DNA from: Spirochaetota bacterium
GTDB lineage: Bacteria; Spirochaetota; UBA4802; JAFGDQ01
DNA: 53,847 nucleotides
Reading direction: 5' to 3'
NCBI GenBank assembly: GCA_034190085.1
Contig: JAXHTS010000063.1
Coordinates: forward strand, 1 to 53,847
Under the pieces are notes generated by a model. It searched no databases, was not told the DNA's origin, and saw only the letters and a program-made list of their open reading frames with translations. Positions 48,401 to 53,600 of the stretch are shown one piece after another. The position numbers and the translations under genes are program-made. Within the stretch, counting starts at the first letter, position 1; each line of letters begins with the position of its first letter.

Positions 48401-50586
48401 ATGATAAACCTATTCAATTTCTCAGATTTCTCAAGACCTTCATCTGTAAGCCGATCGACAATATCCAGATGAGCAGGGGTAAGCTTAGCAATATCGCATC
48501 TTTCGCTTATGAGCATTTGCTCGATAAGCGTATTTGGATCAAGACCCTGTGGTTGGATCTCAATGCATCCCCCTGCAACTAAGGGCGCAAAGATGCTGGT
48601 TACAGTAAGGTCAAAGGAGATGGACGTATATAAGGGAAAACCTTCATGTGCTTTAATATCATAGTAGGTGAGAGCCCAGGAGATGTAATTTACCAATCCC
48701 CTATGTTCAACCTCAATACCCTTGGGACTACCAGTTGATCCGGATGTATAAATTACATAGACTAGATCCACATTAGTATTTATCACCTCCGGCCTAAAAC
48801 TTGGCATCCTGCTGATATCCCTCCAGTCCCTATCCAAACAGATTATCTCGCCTTGATAGGGTGGCAATTCCTTCAACATTGATGAATGGGTTAAGATCAT
48901 CCCGGCATCACAATCATCAATCATGTATTCAAGCCTTGCCTTGGGATATTCCGGGTCCAATGGCACATAAGCGCCACCAGCTTTTATTATTCCAAGCAAC
49001 CCAACAACCAGATCTGTAGAGCGATCCAAAAATACGCCCACACACATATCAGGCCGAATCCCTCTTGTTCTGAGATAATGCGCCAACCTATTAACCCTCT
49101 CATCCATATCTACATAGGTTAAGCATTCATCACCATCCACAATGGCTATCCCATCAGAATTCTCATCCACCCGCTCCTCAATAAGTTCGTGAATGCAACT
49201 GTGATCAGGGTAAAGGGTATCTGTGATATTGAATTCCTGAAGCATCCTTTTCTCTCCAGTTCCCATGATCTCAATGCAATTTGCGTTACATAAAGGATTC
49301 TGAATCATGTGAACAAGTATATTGCGCAAATGCTCCAGCATACATTCTATGGTTTTTTCCTTAAATCGATCCCCTGCATAGGAGAGAGAGATCTCCATCT
49401 GATTTCCAGGCATAACGACCAGGCACAAATCAAAATTTGTCTCCTCCAACATCTTCATGTCAGATAAAATCAGATCCTCATCAATAGAGAGGGAATTGGG
49501 ATCAAGGGGATAGTTCTCGAATACAACAATGCTATTAAAGAGGTCCTCCCCAGCAGGAACCTGACTGCATGCCTTGATTTCAGGGAGGAATGAATACTCA
49601 AATCCCTGCATCTCTGAAAATCCCTCTTGAATATTTTCGAGCATCTCAGCAACTGTGGAGGTGAGACCAACCCTCATAGGAAGTGTATTGATAAATAGCC
49701 CTATCATCTCCTCTGAACCGGTGAGCGAGGCTGGTCTGCCGGAAACCGTAATGCCGAAAACAACATCATCACTATTACTGTAGCGACCAAGCAGGATTCC
49801 CCAGGCGGCCTGAATCAATGTACTAGAGGTAATCCTCTGATTACGGGCGAATGACTCGAGCGAATCTGTGATATCTTCAGATAGCCTTATCTCCCTCTTC
49901 TCAATCCTACGCTCGCACTTTAGTGACTTATAATCCCACAGTAATTCTGTTGGTGTGTCAAATCCATGGAGATATTCACTCCAAAATTGTTTAGCCCTCT
50001 CCATATCCTGCTTGGCAAGCCAAGATATATAATTCTTGTAGGGTGGTCGTAAAAGTACTGGCAGGGGCTGATCATTTCTTAAAGAGGTGTATGCAGCAAA
50101 GAGATCTGTAATAATATGAGAGAGGCACCATCCATCCAAGAGGATATGATGATAGCTCCATATAAAATAATTCCTATTCGACTCCAGTTCAATTACCTGC
50201 AAACGCATTAGCGGACCCTTTGCCATATCAAAGGGGTCTTGCCTATCTAAACGTAAAATCTCTTCTATTCTCTCTTTCTGCCCCTTATTATCCAGATCAT
50301 TAAGATGATGCACCTTGATGCTTATGGGTCGTTTCTTCAATACGAGTTGAACTGGCTGGCCTGCATCCTTCCAATTGAAGACGGTTCTAAATACCGGATA
50401 CTGATCTATGAGATAATTCCATGCGTCTTCAAGGTGTTTCAGGTATAGAGTCCCTTCTATTATGCAACAGAACTGTTCAAAATAAACCGATTGCTGCGGC
50501 TCATACAGGGTATGAAAGAGCATCCCCTGTTGCATAGGGGACAGGGGGTAAATGTCAGCTATATTCTTCTTTGACAAATAGTGCAT
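29134..50586 (-). CDS. Six-module nonribosomal peptide synthetase with terminal reductase
   Basis: The 7150-residue protein reads C-A-T-E / C-A-T / C-A-T / C-A-T / C-A-T / C-A-T-R. Carrier serines are Ser1007, 2513, 3559, 4613, 5662 and 6706. The first carrier has GGDS, as usual before an epimerase; the others have GGHS or GGNS. Adenylation codes read by eye predict Asn, Gln, probably Gly, Asn, Thr and Leu. The C-terminal domain (about 6765-7150) is a thioester reductase with GVTGYLG at 6784-6790, Tyr6943 and Lys6947 (YxxxK), which releases an aldehyde or alcohol. Condensation domains 1 and 2 start YPLSPxQxGMLFH, the form usual for D-donor condensation domains; domains 3-6 start LSHAQ(K/R)RLWFLDQ, the form usual for L-donor domains. 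GGGAAG precedes the ATG. It follows another NRPS gene by 79 bases. The product is cytoplasmic; no exporter is visible. Confidence 0.97.
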   Translation of the reverse strand: MHYLSKKNIADIYPLSPMQQGMLFHTLYEPQQSVYFEQFCCIIEGTLYLKHLEDAWNYLIDQYPVFRTVFNWKDAGQPVQLVLKKRPISIKVHHLNDLDNKGQKERIEEILRLDRQDPFDMAKGPLMRLQVIELESNRNYFIWSYHHILLDGWCLSHIITDLFAAYTSLRNDQPLPVLLRPPYKNYISWLAKQDMERAKQFWSEYLHGFDTPTELLWDYKSLKCERRIEKREIRLSEDITDSLESFARNQRITSSTLIQAAWGILLGRYSNSDDVVFGITVSGRPASLTGSEEMIGLFINTLPMRVGLTSTVAEMLENIQEGFSEMQGFEYSFLPEIKACSQVPAGEDLFNSIVVFENYPLDPNSLSIDEDLILSDMKMLEETNFDLCLVVMPGNQMEISLSYAGDRFKEKTIECMLEHLRNILVHMIQNPLCNANCIEIMGTGEKRMLQEFNITDTLYPDHSCIHELIEERVDENSDGIAIVDGDECLTYVDMDERVNRLAHYLRTRGIRPDMCVGVFLDRSTDLVVGLLGIIKAGGAYVPLDPEYPKARLEYMIDDCDAGMILTHSSMLKELPPYQGEIICLDRDWRDISRMPSFRPEVINTNVDLVYVIYTSGSTGSPKGIEVEHRGLVNYISWALTYYDIKAHEGFPLYTSISFDLTVTSIFAPLVAGGCIEIQPQGLDPNTLIEQMLISERCDIAKLTPAHLDIVDRLTDEGLEKSEKLNRFIIGGEALSANVSRSMLNKYADLIIYNEYGPAETVVGCIVYRFSRLNPECSNVPIGKPIANTRIYILDKNLNLMPIGVPGEIYISSPGVARGYLNKADPTAQAFVSNPFIDGERMYRTGDIGRWLSDGNIEFLGRVDHQVKIRGYRIELGEVEAALCKYDGIQDCVVLDMEEASGSRHLVGYYVSDDEISSSEIKAFLRERLPEYMIPLRFVSLNELPLTPNGKVDRDALLDMRRAGDVVKSEYIAPRSEVECVLVEIWTEIFGLERIGIYDNFFDMGGDSITSLQVVGRLKKRGYVIRPKDIFERQNIVELAAVAVISDGVRTEQGPVIGEASLTPIQKWFFELGLANENHFNQFLIFKCGASIDEDALRRSLQLLIEHHDALRMRFYDGKQVNQPLGEKVSLVVRDIDNRVALKDGINSLLTSLNIADGPLFRAGLFRIDGVDYLALVCHHLVVDGVSWRILLEDIVSAYESLLSGKEIELPDKTTSFREWAQCISEYASRSDLMNELSYWRGRTSDSVHRLVIDHDYGANDVASSDVVRVVISGGCANNLLRDANRAYHTEVNELLITSLMRAVQGWSSLDEVIFDLEGHGREEIIDGIDVSRTVGWFTTICPVTLGVSPEEDIGYHIRYVKENLRAMPHKGLNYGVLKYMRDADLIPCGESEILFNYLGQINNIGFEGLLEPVYEMNFLRGDPINNRSHLIDINCIVQDLKLFIDVGYSRNKYRDDTLHALAQGLVREIENVVQHCMLVECSRYTPSDFSLVDVSQEFLDEYRDEIDDIYPLSPAQDGMLFHSILEHEDPVYFEQRSLKIKGPLDIESFRSAWNHLISINPIFRTVFRWSGVKYPVQIVLKNLHVSLDVHDIAGLDKEGQEERIHAFLKSDRDNPFDMEKGPLIRLNLFILGEKLHRFVWSFHHILLDGWSLPIILKDFFDTYLSSVRGNAPPRPQRRSFRDYISWYLEQDSKAALEFWKSHLGDLEAITPLPMDRPFNETYVTDMGEERLLLTEEFSAHLRDLSKKERITLSTLIQAVWAILLSRYSGQEDVVFGSVVSGRPAELSGSEDMVGLFINTLPVRITLAEDMTLTELFQSLQDLLLRIRDYEYSLLPDVKDVSAIPRSQNLFDSIVVFENYPLESLSEIENHSLEISDIYGFEMTNFPLTLVIVPGARMSLNMQYYRSLFDQGTISRMMGHMHQILCAVIENPSRRISELDILTPIERQNVLVSFNTTYVNYPKDKCLHQLFEEQADLTPERPAVVFYDGFYTYGELNARSNQLARHLREQGVDSGAIISMMISEPLDAIVAILGILKSGCAYLYMDVDYPKIRIDHMIDESDAPVVLTMEAHLDKLSGYQGGIVCLDRDWDYISYYDVSNLQCDILPEDAAYALYTSGSTGKPKGALIPHRGVVNLVYALQKGIYSNYSDPLHVAQLASFSFDASVQQIFASLILGHTLYPIPNTIKRDVSLLIDYILDNKIEIIDGTPSLWELFIDGGISDRSGLELKHIIVGGEALPKKLIERFYDGSYGKGTKWTNVYGVTESSVDSTVCLVELDAIGGSLYVPIGKPIANTWIYIFDEHMRLVPVGVPGEMYIGGDGLALGYLNNPEETRQRFIDDSINKGKRLYRTGDLGKWLPDGNILFLGRIDQQVKIRGFRIEPGEIEAVLSAYPDVSECVIVDKLDNSGNRFLVAYYVSRRELSASSLRDFLGKSLPDYMIPLRFVGLDSFPMNRSGKLNRNALPDIDDMRPVLETEYVAPRNNIERTLTEIWQDLLGIEGVGVRDNFFDLGGHSLKAMRVVSRIKKELNVEIPLRAIFEDPSIEGISRVISMWNHRVLGNIEPLPKMTSYPLSHAQKRLWFLDQLIPNSIAYNIPTAFIVNGDLDIVAMNQALQFVVERHDILRTTFTDEDGRPVQVVADEMPIEVNIIDSGNVKELAASEASRPFDLSSLPLFRVSLFSIGDERHLVLFTMHHIISDGWSMQILIKELLLSYSSIKRCENPRLPELPVQYRDYAAWQNSMLLMSELKEQEEYWLGKLGGDLPVLDLPTDRARPSMLTQNGSTYRFIIGSDLAIGIRNLTKQRDLTLFMVLLAVFDILLLRLSNQDDIIVGSPVAARNHSDVHDLIGFFVNTLALRVDLGGNPKFEELMQRVRETCLDAYSNQDYPFDRFIDILNPPRDASRSPIFSVMFILQNEMDILTSLSVEGLTIEEIIDEQTSAKFDLTLLIFEFNDRFEAQFEYNTDLFDEATIERFSHYFITLLFDVTKYPSNRLSEYKILNDVERNKLLIEFNDTQALYPEALCYHQIFEDQIANMPDNVALIFGDTQLTYSELNERANRLAWLLRSKGVRPDSIVGIMVNRSTEMIVGLLAILKAGGAYLPIDPEYPEERVRYMLEDSDVGIMLTQGGLISKVLGCGFSSEIIDIFDEGSYGANSTNLSNIACHGDLAYVIYTSGSTGKPKGVMIEHRNVVNFIAGMASTIDFSSNKTILALTTVSFDIFVLETLLALAKGLRIVIANEMEQSDPELLRNLINDNRVSMLQVTPSRLKLLKGYGNMAECMSGLSELIVGGEPFPDNLLTELKDAFDGRIYNAYGPTETTVWSTLKDLTETEEINIGRPISNTRVYIIDDYNRSQPIGVAGELCIGGEGLARGYLNKPELTSERFIENPFVPDERIYRTGDLACWLPNGEIEFFGRSDYQVKIRGYRIELGEIETRLCEHSSISDAVVVDRHDAGGDQCLVAYCVSEVELSTNDLREFLKMTLPNYMIPSRFIVLDTIPLTPNGKVDRDRLPEIDGIGTVVDREPIPPRDEREEHISSIWQEVLGVSDIGIYDNFFDLGGHSLLATQVISRIRKGFGVDIPLRIIFDEPNIAGLAIAVSDYRSVKYSSIEPLARQEYYEPSHAQKRLWFLDQLTPDSSAYNISSVFIIKGDLDIEILNRAMHLVVDRHETLRTTFTSLNGHPVQVISDDVRFEVNILGEGDLTHFVLEEAFRPFDLTKLPLFRVNLLRLGDGRHLFIFTMHHIISDGWSMQLLIRELALCYGFLSMGEEPVLPELPVQYRDYSAWQNSLLDSGELETQEEYWLDMLGGDLPVLDFPLDRPRPSIQGQNGAIYRFTIGDDLPSGLRSISRDGDFTLFMALLGVFDIFLMRLCQQDDIIVGSPIAGRNHPDIQDLIGFFVNTLALRVDLSGDPSFEELLLRVRDVCLGAYSNQDYPFDRLIDLLNPVRDMSRSPIFNVMLVVQNEADKYLFTNVDGLSLEEYDEIDEVWRTSKFDLSLFIFEYNDRFEAQFEYNTDLFDIETIERFSGYFRNILSEAVSDPGKPISEYEIIGEEERNRLLIEFNDTYTEFPEDLCIHELIEKTSTRYPDRIALRAGDEHLTYRDLEMNANRLAHYLRLRDIRNDSRVGIFMDRSIGMIVGILGILKAGGAYVPLDIEYPEQRLEYMLSDSDVKLILTHSSVFEGLPRYNGEILCLDRGWDEISRMPSSSLEMINTSRDLVYVIYTSGSTGQPKGIEIEHRGLVNYIIWALHYYDIEDHGSFPLYTSMSFDLTVTSIFAPLVAGECIEIYPGDTDPVSLIEEVFRSGMSDIAKLTPAHLEIADRLTDDDLRKSGNLNRLILGGEALSAKVSRSILKKYPGLIIYNEYGPAETVVGCIAYKFDSLDSSCINIPIGKPIANTKIYILDKDMKLVPIGVPGVIHIFSPGVARGYLNKHDITSKSFLSSPFSEGERLYSTGDLGRWLHDGNVEYLGRVDDQIKIRGYRIEPREVASVISLYDGIHDSVVMDREDDRGERYLIGYYVSVDDISSGELKSFVKESLPDYMIPARFVRLDSIPLTPNGKVDRDRLPEIDGIGTAVDREPIPPRDEREEHISSIWQEVLGVSDIGIYDNFFDLGGHSLLATQVISRIRKGFGVDIPLRIIFDEPNIAGLAIAVSDYRSVKYSSIEPLARQEYYEPSHAQKRLWFLDQLTPDSSAYNISSVFIIKGDLDIEILNRAMHLVVDRHETLRTTFTSLNGHPVQVISDDVRFEVNILGEGDLTHFVLEEAFRPFDLTKLPLFRVNLLRLGDGRHLFIFTMHHIISDGWSMQLLIRELALCYGFLSMGEEPVLPELPVQYRDYSAWQNSLLDSGELETQEEYWLDMLGGDLPVLDFPLDRPRPSIQGQNGAIYRFTIGDDLPSGLRSISRDGDFTLFMALLGVFDIFLMRLCQQDDIIVGSPIAGRNHPDIQDLIGFFVNTLALRVDLSGDPSFEELLLRVRDVCLGAYSNQDYPFDRLIDLLNPVRDMSRSPIFNVMLVVQNEADKYLFTNVDGLSLEEYDEIDEVWRTSKFDLSLFIFEYNDRFEAQFEYNTDLFDIETIGRFSGYFCNILSEAVSDPGKPISQYEIIGEEERNRLLVEYNKTGIDYPRNTTIHELFEKQAENFPDNIAVVIKENRITYDQLNRRANSLARLLRQKGVKPDCIVGMMFDRSIEMIIGMMAILKAGGVYLPIDPDFPEERISFMLQDSGTEIVLTTEGLASRAGFVEEKIYLDKADVFVGDDSNLENINNSSDLAYIIYTSGTTGKPKGVMIEHKNVVRLLFNDKNPFDFDSNDVWTMFHSYCFDFSVWEIYGALLYGGKLILVPKGVTKDPKELLQILGSEMVTVLNQTPSSFYNLINAELGQREHELSIRYVVLGGESLKPIKLLGWKDIYPETKIINMYGITETTVHVTYKEMEERDIELNVSNIGIPIPTLFTYILDEKQGLLPKGVIGELYVGGEGVARGYLNRKELTEERFVEDPFKPGERLYRSGDLVRIIADGEMEYCGRIDHQFQIRGFRIELGEIENHIQRHIDISENIVIAKIDNNDEVFLCSYFVADREIRSSEIRKFLSKSLPDYMIPSYFVQIDEMPLTLNGKIDRSVLPEPDIKADGEYIPPRSDMEEKIAGIWSEVLGVKGIGIHDNFFDLGGHSLKVIQVMSKIKESFAIDLPVRSLFDEPTIYGLSRVISVHDGSLYLPIEPITKREYYELSHAQRRLWFLDQMSPGISTYNIPMVLAIEGELDIGLMREALQIIVDRHDSLRTAFKNLDGEPVQIILDDMKAEVHVILSRDDDSIKLAMDEITKSFDLSVAPLFRMTLFMTDKDRYMLVFIMHHIISDGWSMGIMAGEFVSSYLALRDGKYPSLSELHVQYKDYAYWQKSLLINDLLKNQEDYWLGKLGGDLPVLEIPTDRQRPSIQTQYGAAYRFTIDCHLKHGMESLARVEDMTPFMILFAVFNLLMLRLTNQEDIIIGTPIAGRNHPDIQELIGFFVNTLALRVDLSGNPSFVELMRRVRATCLEAYSNQDYPFDRLIDILNPVRDISRSPVFDVMFAFNQDEIVPSLTSQKNEDICIKPIEGEQVASKFDLTLIISANEKGLEAQFEYNIDLFDEKTIQRFAGYFESLLSGVVNCPTKRLSEYEILGEEERNRVLYNFNDTYVNYPKTNHIYQLFEEQMKRTPDMAAVVFDGKTLTYSELNAKANQLAHSLRRKGVLEQDHVGIFAKRSDEMIISQLGVWKVGAAFVPIDPEYPQNRVRFMLKDSSAKILIVQRDLLSRTLEFDTEALCLDDCWGESKNSLEVSSMAEHAAYLIYTSGSTGQPKGSQITHRNFANLVYWHINTFSVDEHDRASLLAGVAFDASVWEIWPYLLSGSSVYPLEMNLSHMLPDELVIWLRKNKITRAFIPTKLAELVLGLNLVNLSLKTLFTGGDRLSLVPSRHAFEVINNYGPTETTVVATSGNVSNWDNSKGNPPIGRPISNVKVYILDKHLNPVPVGVVGEVFISGSSVGNGYINDLDKTHEAFVQNPFSDIEEIMYRTGDNAKWMPDGNIDFIGRVDHQFEIRGYRIEPGEIEKVFLSHEAVTECVVIDKTSDDGNVIIVMFYVLSDALSEEEGRSYLNEYLPSYMIPSLFIPLDRLPLTPNGKLDRNSLLRMIELDALFSSEYVPPRNDMEQVFAEVWQGVLGVERIGIYDNFFDLGGNSLLILKVLAQLKLNYPITVQDFFDYQRIVDLAHVALKRMESVGETQGDTFTDKEVALEEFVDIPISGKRENPKNIFLTGVTGYLGAHLLYEFLKKTDAHIYCLIRGENQEHITERLIATLEFYFDCNDLGMSRITPVLGNLDIDGLNLSVDISERILEEVDTIVHSAADVRHFGEYSHFRNINVLGTKRLLELANSSGIKRFHYISTLSVSGNYYPNMSQVVFKETDFDRGQALDNVYARSKFEAEALVREAMEGGINATIYRVGTLVGTSSTGKFQRSIDTNAFYGLIKAIAHIGVIPDGSDGHIEMTPIDSCRKALVEFMLLPETSGRCLHVYNPNLTTLKQFTGVLKRVGYDIRSLPLKECIETIKDLSKDEELGDGIEMLISQFSDNLSPKTKVIYNHGIASHFLDSVGFEWPVLDNELINRLIQYCISADFLNPPVPSEE
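33470..36627 (-). other. NRPS module 5: C-A(Thr)-T
   Basis: Condensation about residues 4654-5110, almost identical to that of module 4. Adenylation about 5115-5625, carrier Ser5662. Specificity residues read D-F-W-N-V-G-M-V-H, one conservative change from the Thr code DFWNIGMVHK. The A3 motif is TSGTTGKPKG, differing from TSGSTG in the other modules. The adenylation segment is visibly more AT-rich than the other modules. Confidence 0.82.
35267..36944 (-). repeat. 1.68-kb direct repeat, copy B (T4-C5 block)
   Basis: This copy spans the end of adenylation domain 4, carrier 4, condensation domain 5 and the linker to adenylation domain 5. It matches 38429-40106 at a constant offset of 3162 bases. 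By eye the stretch 35370-36762 (1393 bases) has no mismatch with its partner; about a dozen and a half differences cluster at the two ends. The offset is a multiple of three, so recombination between copies keeps the frame. Confidence 0.93.
36628..39789 (-). other. NRPS module 4: C-A(Asn)-T, flanked by repeats
   Basis: Condensation about residues 3600-4050, adenylation about 4062-4575, carrier Ser4613. The specificity residues D-L-T-K-I-G-E-V-G are identical to module 1, and the two adenylation domains are clearly paralogous. Odd points: the A7 motif reads YSTGDLG instead of YRTGDLG, and the A8 region reads EPREVAS where its neighbours have ELGEIE. The domain lies exactly between two near-identical 1.68-kb blocks. 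Confidence 0.8.
38429..40106 (-). repeat. 1.68-kb direct repeat, copy A (T3-C4 block)
   Basis: Partner of 35267-36944, in the same orientation. It covers the end of adenylation domain 3, carrier 3, condensation domain 4 and the linker to adenylation domain 4. Between the two copies lies only adenylation domain 4 (Asn), about 36945-38428. Confidence 0.93.
39790..42914 (-). other. NRPS module 3: C-A(Gly?)-T
   Basis: Condensation about residues 2558-3010 (HHIISDGW), adenylation about 3012-3522, carrier Ser3559. Specificity residues read D-I-L-Q-I-G-A-V-W, closest to Gly-type codes such as DILQLGLIWK that I recall, with three differences. Gly is the best guess but is less secure than the other modules. 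The carrier is the start of the 1.68-kb block repeated in module 4. Confidence 0.6.
42915..46084 (-). other. NRPS module 2: C-A(Gln)-T
   Basis: Condensation about residues 1500-1950, of the YPLSPAQDGMLFH form expected after an epimerase, with HHILLDGW. Adenylation about 1952-2475, carrier Ser2513. Specificity residues read D-A-Q-D-I-G-V-V-D, one conservative change from the known Gln code DAQDLGVVDK. The A5-like motif is YGVTESS rather than YGPTET, as is common in this subgroup. Confidence 0.8.
46085..50586 (-). other. NRPS module 1: C-A(Asn)-T-E
   Basis: Condensation about residues 1-450 (HHILLDGW), adenylation about 455-965, carrier with Ser1007 in MGGDS, epimerase about 1059-1490 (HHLVVDGVSW, ILFNYLGQ). 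Specificity residues aligned to GrsA are D-L-T-K-I-G-E-V-G, one conservative change from the published Asn code DLTKLGEVGK. With the epimerase this should give D-Asn. The condensation domain resembles the D-donor type, although the preceding synthetase ends in a reductase. Confidence 0.85.
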
Positions 50587-50665
50587 AATCTTCCCAAAAA
50601 TTCCATAACATTCAAATGACGGAATTCACAGATCACCATGAAATCACATCTCATCATCTATATTC

Positions 50666-53600
50666 TTATATTTCTGATGATTTTACAAATCCTGTTGTCA
50701 CACAATATTTAATCAGCCTTTTTAGTAATTCTCTGTCCAGAGAGGGCCATCTAAATCCTACTGAATCTAAGAAATGGCTTGAAATACGATTATCGTATTT
50801 CACCCTAGTCTTAGGTGTAAAGGAAGCTGTAATATAGGGGATAAGCTTTTGAACAACCTCCTCCAACTCCTTGTTCTCTAAGGCATTTTGTATAGCAGTA
50901 GCATAATCTTCTACACTTAGGGACTGAATATTATATCCAAAGGATGATAATTGTTCTCTTAGATTGTTTATGGTAATCAGGTTGGGATTGTACAGGTGAA
51001 AGGTATGACCTGATGTCTCTGGAAGCAACATAAGATTAACTATTGCATCTCTGCAAGAATCAACGGGGGTCATATCCAATTGTCCGTCGCTATCACCTGG
51101 CACAACACCCATCTGAATTATTGCCTTAATTAGTCCATAGAATGCATTGGTATCTATGGAGCGTTGGAACTTCCCGGTTGTGGAGTCTCCCACCAATGCA
51201 CCAATCCTATAAATAGTAGCGTTAAATCCATTGCCCGTCGCATCCCTCACTAAAGACTCAGCCTCGAATTTGCTCCTTCCATAAACATTATTGAGCACCT
51301 GTCCCCTATTATAGTCCAATTCACTGAATACGATTTGAGACATATTGGGGATATAATCCCCTGAAATGCTTAATGTTGATATATGATGGAATCTCTTACA
51401 ATTTCCTATCCTTGCTAGATCAAGCAATCTCTTTGTGCCCATTACATTTATTTTTTCAAAATGAGAATACTCGCCATAGTGCCTGACATCAGCAGCAGAA
51501 TGCACGATTGTGTCCACTTTCTCAAGCAGCATCCACATATCATCAACATCTAAACATATCCCATCAATCTCCAGATCGCCTAGGATTGGTGTTATTCTTG
51601 AACAATCCACCTCAATCAGATTAAAATAAAAATCCATGGTAGATAAAACACGTTGTATAATATGTTCTTTACTCTCTCCACGGATGAGACAATAGACATG
51701 CGCATTGGTTTTATTCAAGAGTTCATAGAGGAGATGGGCACCAAGATAACCGGTCACTCCGGTAAGGAGTACTGCCTTAAGATTTTCCTTTTGCCCTGAG
51801 ATTGGTATGATCCTGTTTTTTTCAATTTCTATAGTAGTATCATCCTCAGTCATAGAAATATCAGACTCCTTTCCCTCAGTTTCCATTCGTTCACGGGCTT
51901 TCTGTGCAAGATCCGCTATTGTCTGATAATCGAAAAAATCCTGGATCGTAATGGGATAGGACAACTTTAATTTCGCAATCGCCTTCAGGATTAACAATGA
52001 GTGCCCACCCAAATCAAAAAAATTATCATATATGCCTACCTTATCAATACCCAAGACCTCCTGCCAAGCTAAAGCCAATACCCGCTCTAAATCATCTCTG
52101 GGCGCAGCATACACCCTCTCCATCACAGGCCGTAAACCATTTATATCTGGGAGAGCCTTACGGTCAATCTTGCCATTAGGCGTCAACGGCAGACTCTCCA
52201 TAAGCATAAAGCGGGATGGAATCATATAATCAGGCAAATTCTCGCCTATATGTGAACGAAGTGAGCTCGTGGAAAACTCAACATCCGAAACATAAAAGGT
52301 TGCCAAGTACTTATTCCCTTCCGGATCATCCCTGGCTACCACAACCACATCCACTATGCCATCATAAGAGAGTAAGCACGCCTCGATCTCTCCCAACTCT
52401 ACGCGGTTACCCCTGATCTTAACCTGGTTATCAATCCTACCCAAATATTCGATACTTCCATCATAGAGCCACCTGCCAAGATCGCCAGTTCTATATAGCC
52501 TGCCATATCTCGATTGAGCGCTGGGTATAAAGACCTCATCCGTCTTCTCAGGCTTATTTATATACCCCTCTGCAAGACCTAGACCAGCAAGATATATCTC
52601 ACCTGCTATGCCAATAGGCACTGGATTCATATTTCTATCCAGTATATATACCTCCATATTTGCAATGGGTCTGCCAATAGGAATAGCGCTGGATTTATCT
52701 CTGGGACTACATTCATAATAGGTCACGTCAATGGATGCCTCGGTAGGACCATAGAGGTTATGCAACTCGCAATCAATGTATTTAAAGAATACATCCCTAT
52801 GCTCTGCTAAAAGCGCCTCACCTGAACAGAATACCCTCCTCAATGATTTCAAACATGATCTATTCTCATCATCCATTATCCTTAAGAATCCACTCAACAT
52901 AGATGGAACAAAATGGATGGTGGTTATCTCCCTATCGCTTATAACATTAATGATATTAAGCGGATCCTTCTCCATTCCAGGATTCAAGAAGTGAACCCTT
53001 GCTCCAAACATCAATGCCCAAAAAAACTCCCATCCCGATACATCAAATGTATATGGAGTCTTCTGCAGTATACAATCATCCCCTAAAAGGGGATACTCCT
53101 CCTGCATCCAAAATAGACGGTTACATAATCCCTGGTGTATGCATGCAACTCCCTTCGGTATTCCAGTGGAGCCTGATGTGTAGAGGACATAGACAACGTC
53201 TTCAGGGCCGCTTAGATAGGATAAATTAGAAGCTTCCTCTTTTGCAATATCTTCCCATTGACTATCCAAGCAAAGGGACATCACATTTCTATCGGATAAC
53301 CTGTGGACATGCCTCTCCTGTGTAAGCACTATTGGGGATAGGGTATCCTCAAGTATATAATCTACCCTCGAATCAGGATATTCTGTGCCAATTGGCACAT
53401 AGGCCCCGCCTGATTTCATAATACCCAAAAGGGCTATCATCATTTCAAGAGAACGATCAAGCATCATGCCTACCATTGTCTCTCTGCCAACGCCCAGTTT
53501 CCTCAGATAACGAGCCAGTTGATTCGCCTTCCCATTTAATTCATTATACGTAAGAGACTTATCTTCAAATGTCACTGCTATTGAATCAGGAGCTCTGGTT

